A stretch of 64,000 nt of DNA. It comes from Flavobacterium psychrolimnae (GTDB taxonomy: Bacteria; Bacteroidota; Bacteroidia; Flavobacteriales; Flavobacteriaceae). The position numbers and the translations under genes were made by a program. This document shows positions 26,058-34,124 of this stretch, piece by piece. Within the stretch, counting starts at the first letter, position 1. The number at the start of each line of letters is the position of its first letter. The notes under the pieces were generated by a model that was not told the DNA's origin, searched no databases, and saw nothing but the letters and a program-made list of their open reading frames with translations. The stretch covers positions 114,641 to 178,640 of the forward strand of contig NZ_QNUX01000008.1 of assembly GCF_003312425.1 (NCBI RefSeq), in the 5' to 3' direction.

Positions 26058-28079
26058 ATGGCGCACAAACATACTAATAAAGCTAGTCATCAGGATGCTT
26101 GTTGCTCAATAGAAGATAATAAAACGGTAACAAATAAACAAACGGATTGCTGCTCATCAGAAAGTGATACTGAAAATCACTCTGGACATGACCATGATCA
26201 CGATCATTCAAATGGAAGTGAAGGGGTATTAAAGATGTTTTTTCCCTCTATTGTCAGTTTTGCATTATTATTAGTTGCATTATTATTTGATAGTTACTTT
26301 CCGCAATCTTGGTTTAATGGTTGGATTCGAATTGTTTGGTATGTTATAGCTTATATTCCAGTGGGTTTTCCAGTTTTGAAAGATGCTTTTCAAAGTATTA
26401 GAAACGGAGCTGTTTTTTCTGAGTTTTTCTTGATGAGTGTTGCTACCATTGGCGCTTTTGGCATTGGTCAATATGCGGAAGGAGTTACTGTAATGCTTTT
26501 TTATGCTATTGGTGAACTGTTTCAAATGATGGCGGTACAAAAAGCCAAATCTAACATAAAATCATTATTGGATGAAAGACCTGATGTAGCAAATGTTGTT
26601 CAAGGACAAACTGTGGTTGCAATTAAAGCGTCGGAAGTACCTATTGGCGCAATTATAGAATTAAAACCCGGGGAAAAAGTAGCATTGGATGGGAAATTGC
26701 TTTCGGATTATGCCACTTTCAATACAGCCGCACTAACCGGCGAAAGTAAACCTGACACCAAATCAAAAGGAGAAACAATTCTTGCAGGAATGATTAATCT
26801 CAATACGATTTCTCAAGTTGAAGTTACTACAGCATTTACGGACAGTAAATTGTCTAAAATTCTGGAAATGGTTCAGGATGCTACTGCCAAAAAAGCGCCG
26901 ACAGAATTATTCATGAGGAAGTTTGCTAAAATCTATACGCCAATAGTAGTATATCTCGCCATTGCCATCTGTTTGGTTCCAATCTTGTTTGTTGAAACGT
27001 ATGTGTTTAAAGACTGGTTGTATCGAGCCTTAATTTTTTTGGTGGTTTCATGTCCGTGTGCCTTAGTGATTTCTATTCCGTTGGGGTATTTTGGCGGTAT
27101 TGGCGCAGCAAGTAAAAACGGAATATTGTTTAAAGGATCTACATTTTTGGATACAATGGCAGCTATTCAGGTAGTGGTTATGGACAAAACTGGAACGTTG
27201 ACTAAAGGTGTTTTTAAAGTTCAAAAAGTAGTTTCAATAGGGATTTCCGAGGCCGATTTGGTTACTTACACTGCTGCAATCGAAGCCAAATCTACGCATC
27301 CTGTTGGTTCTGCACTACTAGAATTTGCCAATAATGCTAATAATGAAATTGTTGTTTCTGATGTTGCGGAGATTTCAGGCCTTGGCTTAAAAGGCCTTGT
27401 GGATGGAAAAGAAATTTTAGTGGGAAATCCTAAACTGATGAATAAATTTGATATCGATTATGACAAACAGTTAGATACAATTCCATTTACTATTATTGTT
27501 GTTGCCATAAATAAAAAATATTCAGGTTATTTCCTTATTGCCGATGAAATAAAAGAAGATGCAAAAACAGCTATTGAAAGTTTACACCAAATAAATATCA
27601 AAACAATTCTGCTCTCCGGTGATAATCAAGCTGTAGTTTCAGCTGTTGCCAAGGAGTTGAATATTGATGAAGCTTTTGGGAATTTATTACCGGAAAATAA
27701 GGTCGAAAAAGTAACAGCGCTTATAAACCAAAAACTAAAAGTTGCATTTGTAGGAGATGGCGTAAATGATGCTCCGGTAATTGCTTTGGCGCAAGCCGGA
27801 ATTGCTATGGGTGGTTTAGGAAGCGATGCAACAATTGAGACGGCTGATATTGTTATTCAAAATGATCAGCCTACTAAGATTTTTACCGCCATTGCTATTG
27901 GAAGAAAAACAAAACAAATCGTTTGGCAAAATATTAGTTTGGCTTTTTCTGTAAAACTAATAGTTCTAATTCTTGGAGCCGGTGGACTTGCATCAATGTG
28001 GGAAGCTGTTTTTGCAGATGTTGGTGTGGCATTACTAGCAATTTTGAATGCGGTTAGAATTCAGCGAATGAAATTTTAA
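26058..28079 (+). CDS. P1B-type heavy-metal ATPase (Zn/Cd/Pb class)
   Basis: A 673-residue inner-membrane efflux pump. The first 55 residues lack a classical HMA fold and instead carry Cys-Cys pairs and a HDHDHDH tract, a likely metal-binding tail. The transport motif CPC is at residues 332-334 and the phosphorylated Asp376 is in DKTGTLT. THPVG (HP motif) follows in the N-domain and GDGVNDAPV ends the P-domain. The final helices carry Lys and Asp (SVKLIVLILG, FADVGVALL) in the pattern of the Zn/Cd/Pb subgroup rather than Cu pumps. It probably exports zinc and related ions. It is a single-gene unit or first gene before bshA (77-base gap). Confidence 0.92.
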   Translation: MAHKHTNKASHQDACCSIEDNKTVTNKQTDCCSSESDTENHSGHDHDHDHSNGSEGVLKMFFPSIVSFALLLVALLFDSYFPQSWFNGWIRIVWYVIAYIPVGFPVLKDAFQSIRNGAVFSEFFLMSVATIGAFGIGQYAEGVTVMLFYAIGELFQMMAVQKAKSNIKSLLDERPDVANVVQGQTVVAIKASEVPIGAIIELKPGEKVALDGKLLSDYATFNTAALTGESKPDTKSKGETILAGMINLNTISQVEVTTAFTDSKLSKILEMVQDATAKKAPTELFMRKFAKIYTPIVVYLAIAICLVPILFVETYVFKDWLYRALIFLVVSCPCALVISIPLGYFGGIGAASKNGILFKGSTFLDTMAAIQVVVMDKTGTLTKGVFKVQKVVSIGISEADLVTYTAAIEAKSTHPVGSALLEFANNANNEIVVSDVAEISGLGLKGLVDGKEILVGNPKLMNKFDIDYDKQLDTIPFTIIVVAINKKYSGYFLIADEIKEDAKTAIESLHQINIKTILLSGDNQAVVSAVAKELNIDEAFGNLLPENKVEKVTALINQKLKVAFVGDGVNDAPVIALAQAGIAMGGLGSDATIETADIVIQNDQPTKIFTAIAIGRKTKQIVWQNISLAFSVKLIVLILGAGGLASMWEAVFADVGVALLAILNAVRIQRMKF

Positions 28080-28156
28080 GTTCATCTCGTATTTAACTTA
28101 AAATTCCATAAAACCCATTCCTATTTTTCTTAATTTCGTTTCATTAAATTACATAC

Positions 28157-29290
28157 ATGAAAATTGCAATAGTTTGTTATCCTACCTTTGGAGGTAGTGG
28201 TGTTGTCGCTACAGAATTAGGGCTGGAATTGGCGCGTCGCGGTCATGAAATCCATTTTATAACCTACAGTCAGCCCGTACGTTTGGCACTTTTAAGTCCA
28301 AATGTTCATTACCACGAAGTAAATGTCCCTGAATATCCTTTATTCCATTATCAACCGTATGAATTGGCTTTGTCCAGTAAATTAGTCGATATGGTAAAAT
28401 TATATAAAATAGAACTGCTTCATGTGCATTACGCCATTCCGCATGCTTATGCGGGCTATATGGCCAAGCAAATGTTGAAAGATGAAGGAATCAATATTCC
28501 GATGGTGACTACATTACACGGAACTGACATTACATTGGTTGGAAATCATCCTTTTTATAAACCAGCCGTAACCTTTAGCATCAATAAATCTGATTTTGTT
28601 ACCTCGGTTTCCCAAAGTTTGAAAGATGACACACTTAAATTATTCAATATAAAAAATGAAATCGAGGTGATTCCAAATTTTATTGAATTGGAAAAAAATA
28701 TAAATGATCCGAGTATTCCTTGTCAGCGTTCAGTTATGGCAAAGGAAAATGAACGGATTATTACACACATCAGTAATTTCAGAAAAGTAAAAAGAATTCC
28801 GGATGTAATTAAAATTTTCTATAACATCCAGAAAGAGATTCCGGCGAAACTGATGATGGTAGGAGATGGTCCTGAAAAAGAAAAAGCAGAATATTTATGT
28901 CAGGAATTGGGAATTTTAGATAAAGTAATCTTTTTTGGTAACAGTAACGAAATTGACAAAATTTTGTGCTTAACGGATTTGTTTTTGCTTCCGTCTGAAA
29001 CAGAAAGTTTTGGTTTAGCCGCTCTGGAAGCAATGGCGTGCAAAGTTCCTGTCATTTCCAGTAATTCTGGAGGCTTGCCTGAGGTAAATTTTGATGGTAT
29101 TTCCGGTTATTTAAGTAACGTTGGGAACACCGATGAAATGGCTCAAAATGCATTGAAAATTTTAAAAGACGATTCGGTTCTGAAACAATTTAAAGAAAAT
29201 GCTTTATCAGTTGCAAAACAATTTGATATTAAAAATATTTTGCCACTTTACGAAGAGTTGTATCAAAAAGCCATTAATAAATATTTATAA
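28157..29290 (+). CDS. bshA: N-acetyl-alpha-D-glucosaminyl-L-malate synthase (bacillithiol pathway)
   Basis: A 377-residue GT4 retaining glycosyltransferase. The N-terminus MKIAIVCYPTFGGSGVVATE, the LHGTDITLVG block and the C-terminal ESFGLAALEAMACKVPVI segment (the EX7E motif for UDP-sugar) are those of BshA. It couples UDP-GlcNAc to L-malate, the first step of bacillithiol synthesis in the cytosol. bshB and bshC are not in the window. It follows the metal ATPase by 77 bases; a thiol buffer beside a metal exporter makes biological sense but may be coincidental. Confidence 0.94.
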   Translation: MKIAIVCYPTFGGSGVVATELGLELARRGHEIHFITYSQPVRLALLSPNVHYHEVNVPEYPLFHYQPYELALSSKLVDMVKLYKIELLHVHYAIPHAYAGYMAKQMLKDEGINIPMVTTLHGTDITLVGNHPFYKPAVTFSINKSDFVTSVSQSLKDDTLKLFNIKNEIEVIPNFIELEKNINDPSIPCQRSVMAKENERIITHISNFRKVKRIPDVIKIFYNIQKEIPAKLMMVGDGPEKEKAEYLCQELGILDKVIFFGNSNEIDKILCLTDLFLLPSETESFGLAALEAMACKVPVISSNSGGLPEVNFDGISGYLSNVGNTDEMAQNALKILKDDSVLKQFKENALSVAKQFDIKNILPLYEELYQKAINKYL

Positions 29291-29360
29291 ACTCTCGATT
29301 GATAACTTTATGAATGAGAATATGTTTTTAAAGCTATTCCGTTTATTTAAAATATAGAAA

Positions 29361-29789
29361 ATGAAAAAACTAATTCTTTCCGCATTTGCTATTACGCTTG
29401 CTTCATGTGGCGCTACTTCTTCAAAAATTTCAGATACAAGCAAATTATATGAAGTTTTGACACAGCAATCTAATGGCGGCGCCAATATTCGTTTTTTTGA
29501 AATACTTTCTGAGCCAAACGAAATTAAAATGCTGCAGAATGATGAAAATTTGAAAGATAAGATTAGTGCTACTGATATTCAGAACTCGAATTTTATTGTT
29601 TTGAATATGGGAGAGAAAACAACTGGAGGTTACAGTATAGGAATTGAGAATATTGTAGAAACTGATAAAAATGTAATTATAACTGTAAAAGAAACTAATC
29701 CTGAACCTGGTAGCATGGTAACGCAGGCGTTTACAACTCCTTTTTGTGTTGTTAAAATAAATTCTAAAAAAGAAATTATTATTAAATAA
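29361..29789 (+). CDS. PrcB-like lipoprotein
   Basis: A 142-residue lipoprotein (MKKLILSAFAITLASC, lipid Cys16). Residues about 75-135 match the PrcB C-terminal domain: GEKTTGGYSIGIENI, then an NPEPGSMVTQAFTTPFCVV stretch. In Treponema, PrcB is a subunit of a surface protease complex with PrcA and PrtP, but most homologues are stand-alone and uncharacterised, so role is unknown. It sits 70 bases after bshA and ends at a strong bidirectional terminator. Confidence 0.75.
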   Translation: MKKLILSAFAITLASCGATSSKISDTSKLYEVLTQQSNGGANIRFFEILSEPNEIKMLQNDENLKDKISATDIQNSNFIVLNMGEKTTGGYSIGIENIVETDKNVIITVKETNPEPGSMVTQAFTTPFCVVKINSKKEIIIK

Positions 29790-29821
29790 AAAAACGGCCA
29801 CTATTTCTAGTGGCCGTTTTT
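29788..29821. terminator. Bidirectional terminator
   Basis: A 13-bp perfect stem (29791-29803 with 29808-29820) with a TTTC loop, flanked by an A-run and T-run. It separates the convergent PrcB-like and outer-membrane barrel genes. Confidence 0.9.
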
Positions 29822-29841
29822 GATGTATTATCTAGATAATA

Positions 29842-30345
29842 CTAGAATTGATATCTAAGAGCTAAAGCTACATCAGATCCGTAATTGTTTTTGTAGTATC
29901 CACTTCCACCAAATTCAGGTCTGAAATCTAAAGAGATTAACAATGGAATATCAAAGTTGTATTCGATACCGATATCTCCTGCAGCAAATGCAAATGTATC
30001 ATTGTATTTTGTATTGTTATCTTCATAACCATAGCTTCCAACACCACCACCAATACCAGCATACCAGTTGAAACCACCATCAATGTTCCAAACCCATTGG
30101 TATAAACCTGTTAGTTTGATTGCATTGTCATCATAGTTGTTGTTGTTAAAGTTACTTCTGTTTCTCCAACCTAAGTCTAATTCTAAACGGTTGTTAGCTG
30201 ATAAACCTCTTTGGTAAGAAAGTTCAGCACCAAATCCACCGCTATCTCCAAAACGAAGACCTAATGCATTTTTTGAAATATCCTGTGCTTGTGCGGTAAA
30301 TGCTAATCCAATTAACATTATTGCCGATAAAATAATCTTTTTCAT
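29842..30345 (-). CDS. Small outer-membrane beta-barrel protein
   Basis: A 167-residue protein with a clean signal peptide (MKKIILSAIMLIGLAFTAQA). The mature part has alternating strands typical of an eight-stranded barrel (GLRFGDSGGFGAELSYQRGL, LTGLYQWVWNIDGGFNWYAG) and ends in an aromatic residue after a strand (ALRYQF), the usual Omp assembly signal. A basic Asn-rich loop lies at about 65-72. I do not recognise a specific family beyond the porin/OmpW-like barrel group. Function unknown. It has its own -7 element. Confidence 0.8.
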   Translation of the reverse strand: MKKIILSAIMLIGLAFTAQAQDISKNALGLRFGDSGGFGAELSYQRGLSANNRLELDLGWRNRSNFNNNNYDDNAIKLTGLYQWVWNIDGGFNWYAGIGGGVGSYGYEDNNTKYNDTFAFAAGDIGIEYNFDIPLLISLDFRPEFGGSGYYKNNYGSDVALALRYQF

Positions 30346-30364
30346 ATGTGAGTTTTTGTTGATA

Positions 30365-30372
30365 CAAATGTA
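30365..30372 (-). promoter_or_regulatory. -7 element for the outer-membrane barrel gene
   Basis: The minus strand reads TACATTTG (TAnnTTTG) 20-27 bases before the ATG at 30345. No -33 TTG at normal spacing. Confidence 0.4.
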
Positions 30373-30460
30373 ACGCTAACACAGGGTAAATTTTTATAAA
30401 ATTTCAGATAAAAGTTATATAATTTACATATTCCGGAATCACAGCGCCCTAAAACGAGAA

Positions 30461-31300
30461 TCACATCAAAATGTTTTGTTTCGAGAAAAGCACGGAGGCA
30501 ATGATTTGATTGCTCAAAATATCTTCCATCTCAAAAAGATTATCTTCCTCAATATAATTCATTTCCGAATAGCGAAATAATTTCCAACGTTTTTTATTGT
30601 ACTCTAATGCTGTAAGATTTTCAATCCAATCTCCGGAATTTAAATACATTGTACTGCCAATTTTAGTTTCTTTTTGAATCATTTTTGGCTCGTGGATGTG
30701 ACCACAAATTACATAATCATACTTCTTTTCGATTGCTAATTCAGTGGCTGTTTTCTCAAAATCAGAAATGTGTTTTACTGCTTTCTTAACACTAGCCTTT
30801 ATTTTCTTAGAAAAAGAGTACGGTTCTTTTCCTAGTTTTAACAAACACCAATTTACAAATCGGTTTAAAAGAATTAGATAGTCATATCCTAATCCACCCA
30901 ATTTTGCAATCCATTTTGAGTGCTGTACAGAAGCATCAAAAACATCACCATGAAAAATCCACGCTTTTTTATCATCAAGATCTAAGACTAATTTGTCAAC
31001 TAATGAAAAATTACCCAAATTCATATCACTGAATTTTCGTAGCATTTCATCATGATTTCCTGTAATGTAATAGACTTTTGTTCCCTTTGAAGCAAAACTG
31101 ATAATTTTTTGAATGACCTTTAAATGAGCTTTTGGAAAATAAGATTTTCTAAATTGCCAGACATCAATAATATCGCCATTTAAGACTAAAATCTTAGGCT
31201 TAATGGTGGATAAGTAATTGTAAAGTTCCTTGGCATGGCTTCCAAAAGTTCCAAGATGTACATCTGAAATCACCACTAACTCGACTTTTCTTTTTTTCAA
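30461..31300 (-). CDS. Calcineurin-like metallophosphoesterase, LpxH-like
   Basis: A 279-residue enzyme with the full dimetal motif set: SDVHLG (residue 12 on), NGDIIDVW, GNHDE, FHGDVFD and CGHIH. The arrangement and the Arg-Lys-Ser/Lys-rich insertion match the LpxH/UDP-2,3-diacylglucosamine hydrolase group, so lipid A precursor hydrolysis on the inner membrane face is the best guess; other phosphodiesterases remain possible. The only in-frame start is TTG at 31300 (a TAA lies seven codons further up). Divergent from aroC. Confidence 0.8.
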   Translation of the reverse strand: MKKRKVELVVISDVHLGTFGSHAKELYNYLSTIKPKILVLNGDIIDVWQFRKSYFPKAHLKVIQKIISFASKGTKVYYITGNHDEMLRKFSDMNLGNFSLVDKLVLDLDDKKAWIFHGDVFDASVQHSKWIAKLGGLGYDYLILLNRFVNWCLLKLGKEPYSFSKKIKASVKKAVKHISDFEKTATELAIEKKYDYVICGHIHEPKMIQKETKIGSTMYLNSGDWIENLTALEYNKKRWKLFRYSEMNYIEEDNLFEMEDILSNQIIASVLFSKQNILM

Positions 31301-31437
31301 GGTTTTTCCATTTGAAGTTTACCAAAATAATCGAAATATTATCAAATGAATTGGAATTAAAGGTTAAGAAATTTAATATAATATTAATTTAATAACAATA
31401 AATATGAAATGTTGGTTAAAACTTTAAAGGCTAAAAT

Positions 31438-31467
31438 TTTGAACTTTAAACTAAAATGGTACTTTTG
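31438..31467 (+). promoter_or_regulatory. Promoter of aroC
   Basis: TTTG at 31438-31441, an 18-base spacer and TACTTTTG at 31460-31467: a full Bacteroidetes -33/-7 pair. The predicted transcript starts about 10 bases before the ATG at 31484, which decides the aroC start. Confidence 0.75.
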
Positions 31468-31483
31468 TTCAAAACAAATTATA

Positions 31484-32542
31484 ATGGCAGGAAATAGCTA
31501 CGGAACACTATTTAGAATAACAACTTTTGGAGAATCCCATGGTGATGCTTTAGGCGGAATCATAGACGGTTGTCCTCCAGGAATTACAATAGATTTAGAA
31601 GCAATCCAATTCGAAATGTCAAGAAGAAAACCAGGTCAATCAGCTATCGTTACCCAACGAAAAGAGCCGGATGATGTTCAATTTCTTTCAGGGATTTTTG
31701 AAGGTAAAACTACTGGTACGCCAATCGGCTTTATTATTCCTAACACCAATCAAAAATCAGACGATTACTCTCATATAAAAGATAATTACAGACCCAGTCA
31801 TGCCGATTATGTGTATGAAAAAAAATATGGCGTTCGTGATTATCGCGGTGGCGGACGTAGTTCAGCCCGTGAAACTGCAAGTAGAGTAGTGGCTGGTGCT
31901 GTGGCAAAACAAATGTTACCGGAAATAAAAATTAATGCTTACGTTTCTTCTGTAGGTCCAATTTTTTTAGAAAAACCATACCAAGATTTAGACTTTTCAA
32001 AAACCGAAAATAATCCGGTTCGATGCCCTGATGAAGAAGCAGCTGTAATTATGGAAGAATACATTCGGGATATTCGCAAACAAGGGGATACTGTGGGCGG
32101 AACTGTAACCTGTGTGATTCAAAATGTGCCTATTGGTTTAGGAGAGCCAGTTTTTGATAAACTTCATGCGGAACTTGGAAAAGCAATGCTTTCCATAAAT
32201 GCTGTAAAAGGATTTGAATTTGGAAGCGGTTTTTGTGGTGCAAAAATGAAAGGTAGCGAGCATAACGATTTATACAATTCTGACGGAACGACAAAAAGCA
32301 ATCTTTCAGGCGGAATACAAGGCGGTATCAGTAACGGAATGGATATTTATTTCCGAGTTGCTTTTAAACCGGTGGCTACCATTATGCAAAAACAAGAATC
32401 CTTAGACAATAAAGGTAATATTACGGAAATGACCGGAAAAGGACGCCATGATCCTTGTGTTGTACCACGTGCCGTTCCTATTGTCGAAGCAATGGCAGCG
32501 ATTGTTTTAGCTGATTTTTATTTGATAAACAAAACATATTAA
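31484..32542 (+). CDS. aroC: Chorismate synthase
   Basis: A 352-residue chorismate synthase, making chorismate from EPSP in the last shikimate step. The N-terminus [20 protein letters not shown] carries the first family signature. The second, [13 protein letters not shown], and the third, [14 protein letters not shown], follow. I start at 31484, not at the upstream TTG-like extension, because a good promoter sits inside that extension and the family begins at this Met. Reduced FMN is the cofactor. A single-gene unit. Confidence 0.97.
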   Translation: MAGNSYGTLFRITTFGESHGDALGGIIDGCPPGITIDLEAIQFEMSRRKPGQSAIVTQRKEPDDVQFLSGIFEGKTTGTPIGFIIPNTNQKSDDYSHIKDNYRPSHADYVYEKKYGVRDYRGGGRSSARETASRVVAGAVAKQMLPEIKINAYVSSVGPIFLEKPYQDLDFSKTENNPVRCPDEEAAVIMEEYIRDIRKQGDTVGGTVTCVIQNVPIGLGEPVFDKLHAELGKAMLSINAVKGFEFGSGFCGAKMKGSEHNDLYNSDGTTKSNLSGGIQGGISNGMDIYFRVAFKPVATIMQKQESLDNKGNITEMTGKGRHDPCVVPRAVPIVEAMAAIVLADFYLINKTY

Positions 32543-32654
32543 TACTAATTTTTGGAGCTTTTCTGCTTTAAACATTATCGATTTTTAACTTCAATATAAG
32601 TGAACAAGATAGTGTTCTAATTAGAATAAGTCCTGAAGCCTAACAAACTCATTA

Positions 32655-33935
32655 ATGAATACCAATACAACTAAAAAACCATCTTTTTTTTCAGGATTAA
32701 CGGGTCAAATATTAATTGCTATGGTTTTGGGTGCTGTTTTAGGCATTATCATACACAATTCGATTTCTCCAGAATCGGCTCAAAATTTTAGTAATAAAAT
32801 CAAAATTCTGGCGACAATTTTCATTAGATTGGTTCAAATGATTATTTCTCCATTAGTTTTTACAACTTTGGTTGTAGGAATTGCGAAACTTGGTGATATC
32901 AAGGCGGTAGGAAGAATTGGAGGAAAAGCGATGGGATGGTTCTTTACAGCTTCATTTATCTCTTTATTATTGGGTATGTTTTTTGTAAACATATTGGAAC
33001 CTGGAGTTGGCCTTAATTTATCAAATGTTGATATGGGTTCAGTTTCAGAGGTTACTGCAAAAACTCAAAATATATCTTTTGAAAATTTTATTGAACATAT
33101 TGTGCCTAAAAGTATTTTTGAGGCCATGGCAACCAATGAAATTTTACAAATTGTAATTTTTTCTATATTCTTTGGTTTGGCTGCAGCCGCATTGGGAGAT
33201 TATGTGAAGCCAGTTACAAACGCTCTAGATAAAACATCTCACATTGTTCTGAAAATGGTAAACTATGTAATGAAGTTTGCTCCAATAGGAGTTTTTGGAG
33301 CTATTGCGGGTGTATTTGCAGTAAGAGATTTTCAGGAATTGGCCATTACTTACTTTAAGTTTTTTGGTTCTTTTTTAATTGGAATTTCATCACTTTGGGT
33401 AGTTTTGATTGTTGTAGGGTATATTTTTCTAAAAAGCAGAATGACTGTTTTGCTTAAAAGAATTGTCAGTCCGTTAATTATTGCTTTTGGTACAACCAGC
33501 AGTGAAGCTGTTTTTCCAAAATTGACGGAAGAATTAGAACGTTTTGGTGTCAAAGATAGAATTGTATCTTTCATGTTGCCGCTTGGATATTCTTTTAATT
33601 TGGATGGAAGTATGATGTACATGACTTTTGCCAGTATTTTCATTGCCCAAGCGTACGGAATAGATTTAGATTTAGGAACTCAAATGACCATGCTTTTGGT
33701 TTTAATGCTTACCAGTAAAGGGATTGCAGGCGTTCCAAGGGCGAGTTTAGTAGTTGTTGCGGCAACTTGCGGTATGTTTGATATTCCAATTGAAGGAATT
33801 GCTTTGATTCTGCCAATTGATCACTTTTGCGATATGTTTCGCAGTGCAACGAATGTTTTAGGAAATGCTTTAGCGACTTCAGTTGTAGGGCAATGGGAAG
33901 GGGCTGATGAAACGGAAGAAGTTGTTATCGAGTAG
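32655..33935 (+). CDS. Dicarboxylate/amino acid:cation symporter (DAACS, GltP/DctA family)
   Basis: A 426-residue membrane transporter. The eight helices and two re-entrant hairpins are recognisable from conserved sites: the Ser-rich hairpin TTSSEAVFPKL near residue 280, NLDGSMMYM (substrate/sodium site) near 315, and TSKGIAGVPRASL near 353. Family members import glutamate, aspartate or C4-dicarboxylates with sodium or protons. The exact substrate cannot be deduced. It ends at a good terminator (33969-33998). Confidence 0.92.
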   Translation: MNTNTTKKPSFFSGLTGQILIAMVLGAVLGIIIHNSISPESAQNFSNKIKILATIFIRLVQMIISPLVFTTLVVGIAKLGDIKAVGRIGGKAMGWFFTASFISLLLGMFFVNILEPGVGLNLSNVDMGSVSEVTAKTQNISFENFIEHIVPKSIFEAMATNEILQIVIFSIFFGLAAAALGDYVKPVTNALDKTSHIVLKMVNYVMKFAPIGVFGAIAGVFAVRDFQELAITYFKFFGSFLIGISSLWVVLIVVGYIFLKSRMTVLLKRIVSPLIIAFGTTSSEAVFPKLTEELERFGVKDRIVSFMLPLGYSFNLDGSMMYMTFASIFIAQAYGIDLDLGTQMTMLLVLMLTSKGIAGVPRASLVVVAATCGMFDIPIEGIALILPIDHFCDMFRSATNVLGNALATSVVGQWEGADETEEVVIE

Positions 33936-33968
33936 TAGAAATTAATAATATTTTAAAGTACCTATTTT

Positions 33969-33998
33969 AACCTGTTCAACTATTGAACAGGTTTTTTT
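33969..33998 (+). terminator. Rho-independent terminator after the symporter gene
   Basis: An 11-bp perfect stem (33969-33979 with 33983-33993), a 3-base loop and a run of seven T. Confidence 0.9.
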
Positions 33999-34099
33999 GT
34001 TTAAATATGGGAGTTTTTCTGTCTTTTAAATTATTCTTTTCTTCTGTTTGATTTTAATACATAATTTACCCATTTCTTCCTTTTTTTATTAAAATAATG

Positions 34100-34107
34100 T
34101 ATATTTG
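34100..34107 (+). promoter_or_regulatory. -7 element for the hybrid kinase gene
   Basis: TATATTTG (TAnnTTTG) 18-25 bases before the ATG at 34125. No -33 match. It supports the ATG at 34125 rather than the TTG two codons earlier. Confidence 0.45.
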
Positions 34108-34124
34108 ATAAACTTTAATTGTTT

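Noticed and set aside
31409..31483. 25-codon N-terminal extension of aroC
   Set aside because: It contains a full -33/-7 promoter and is not part of the family N-terminus.
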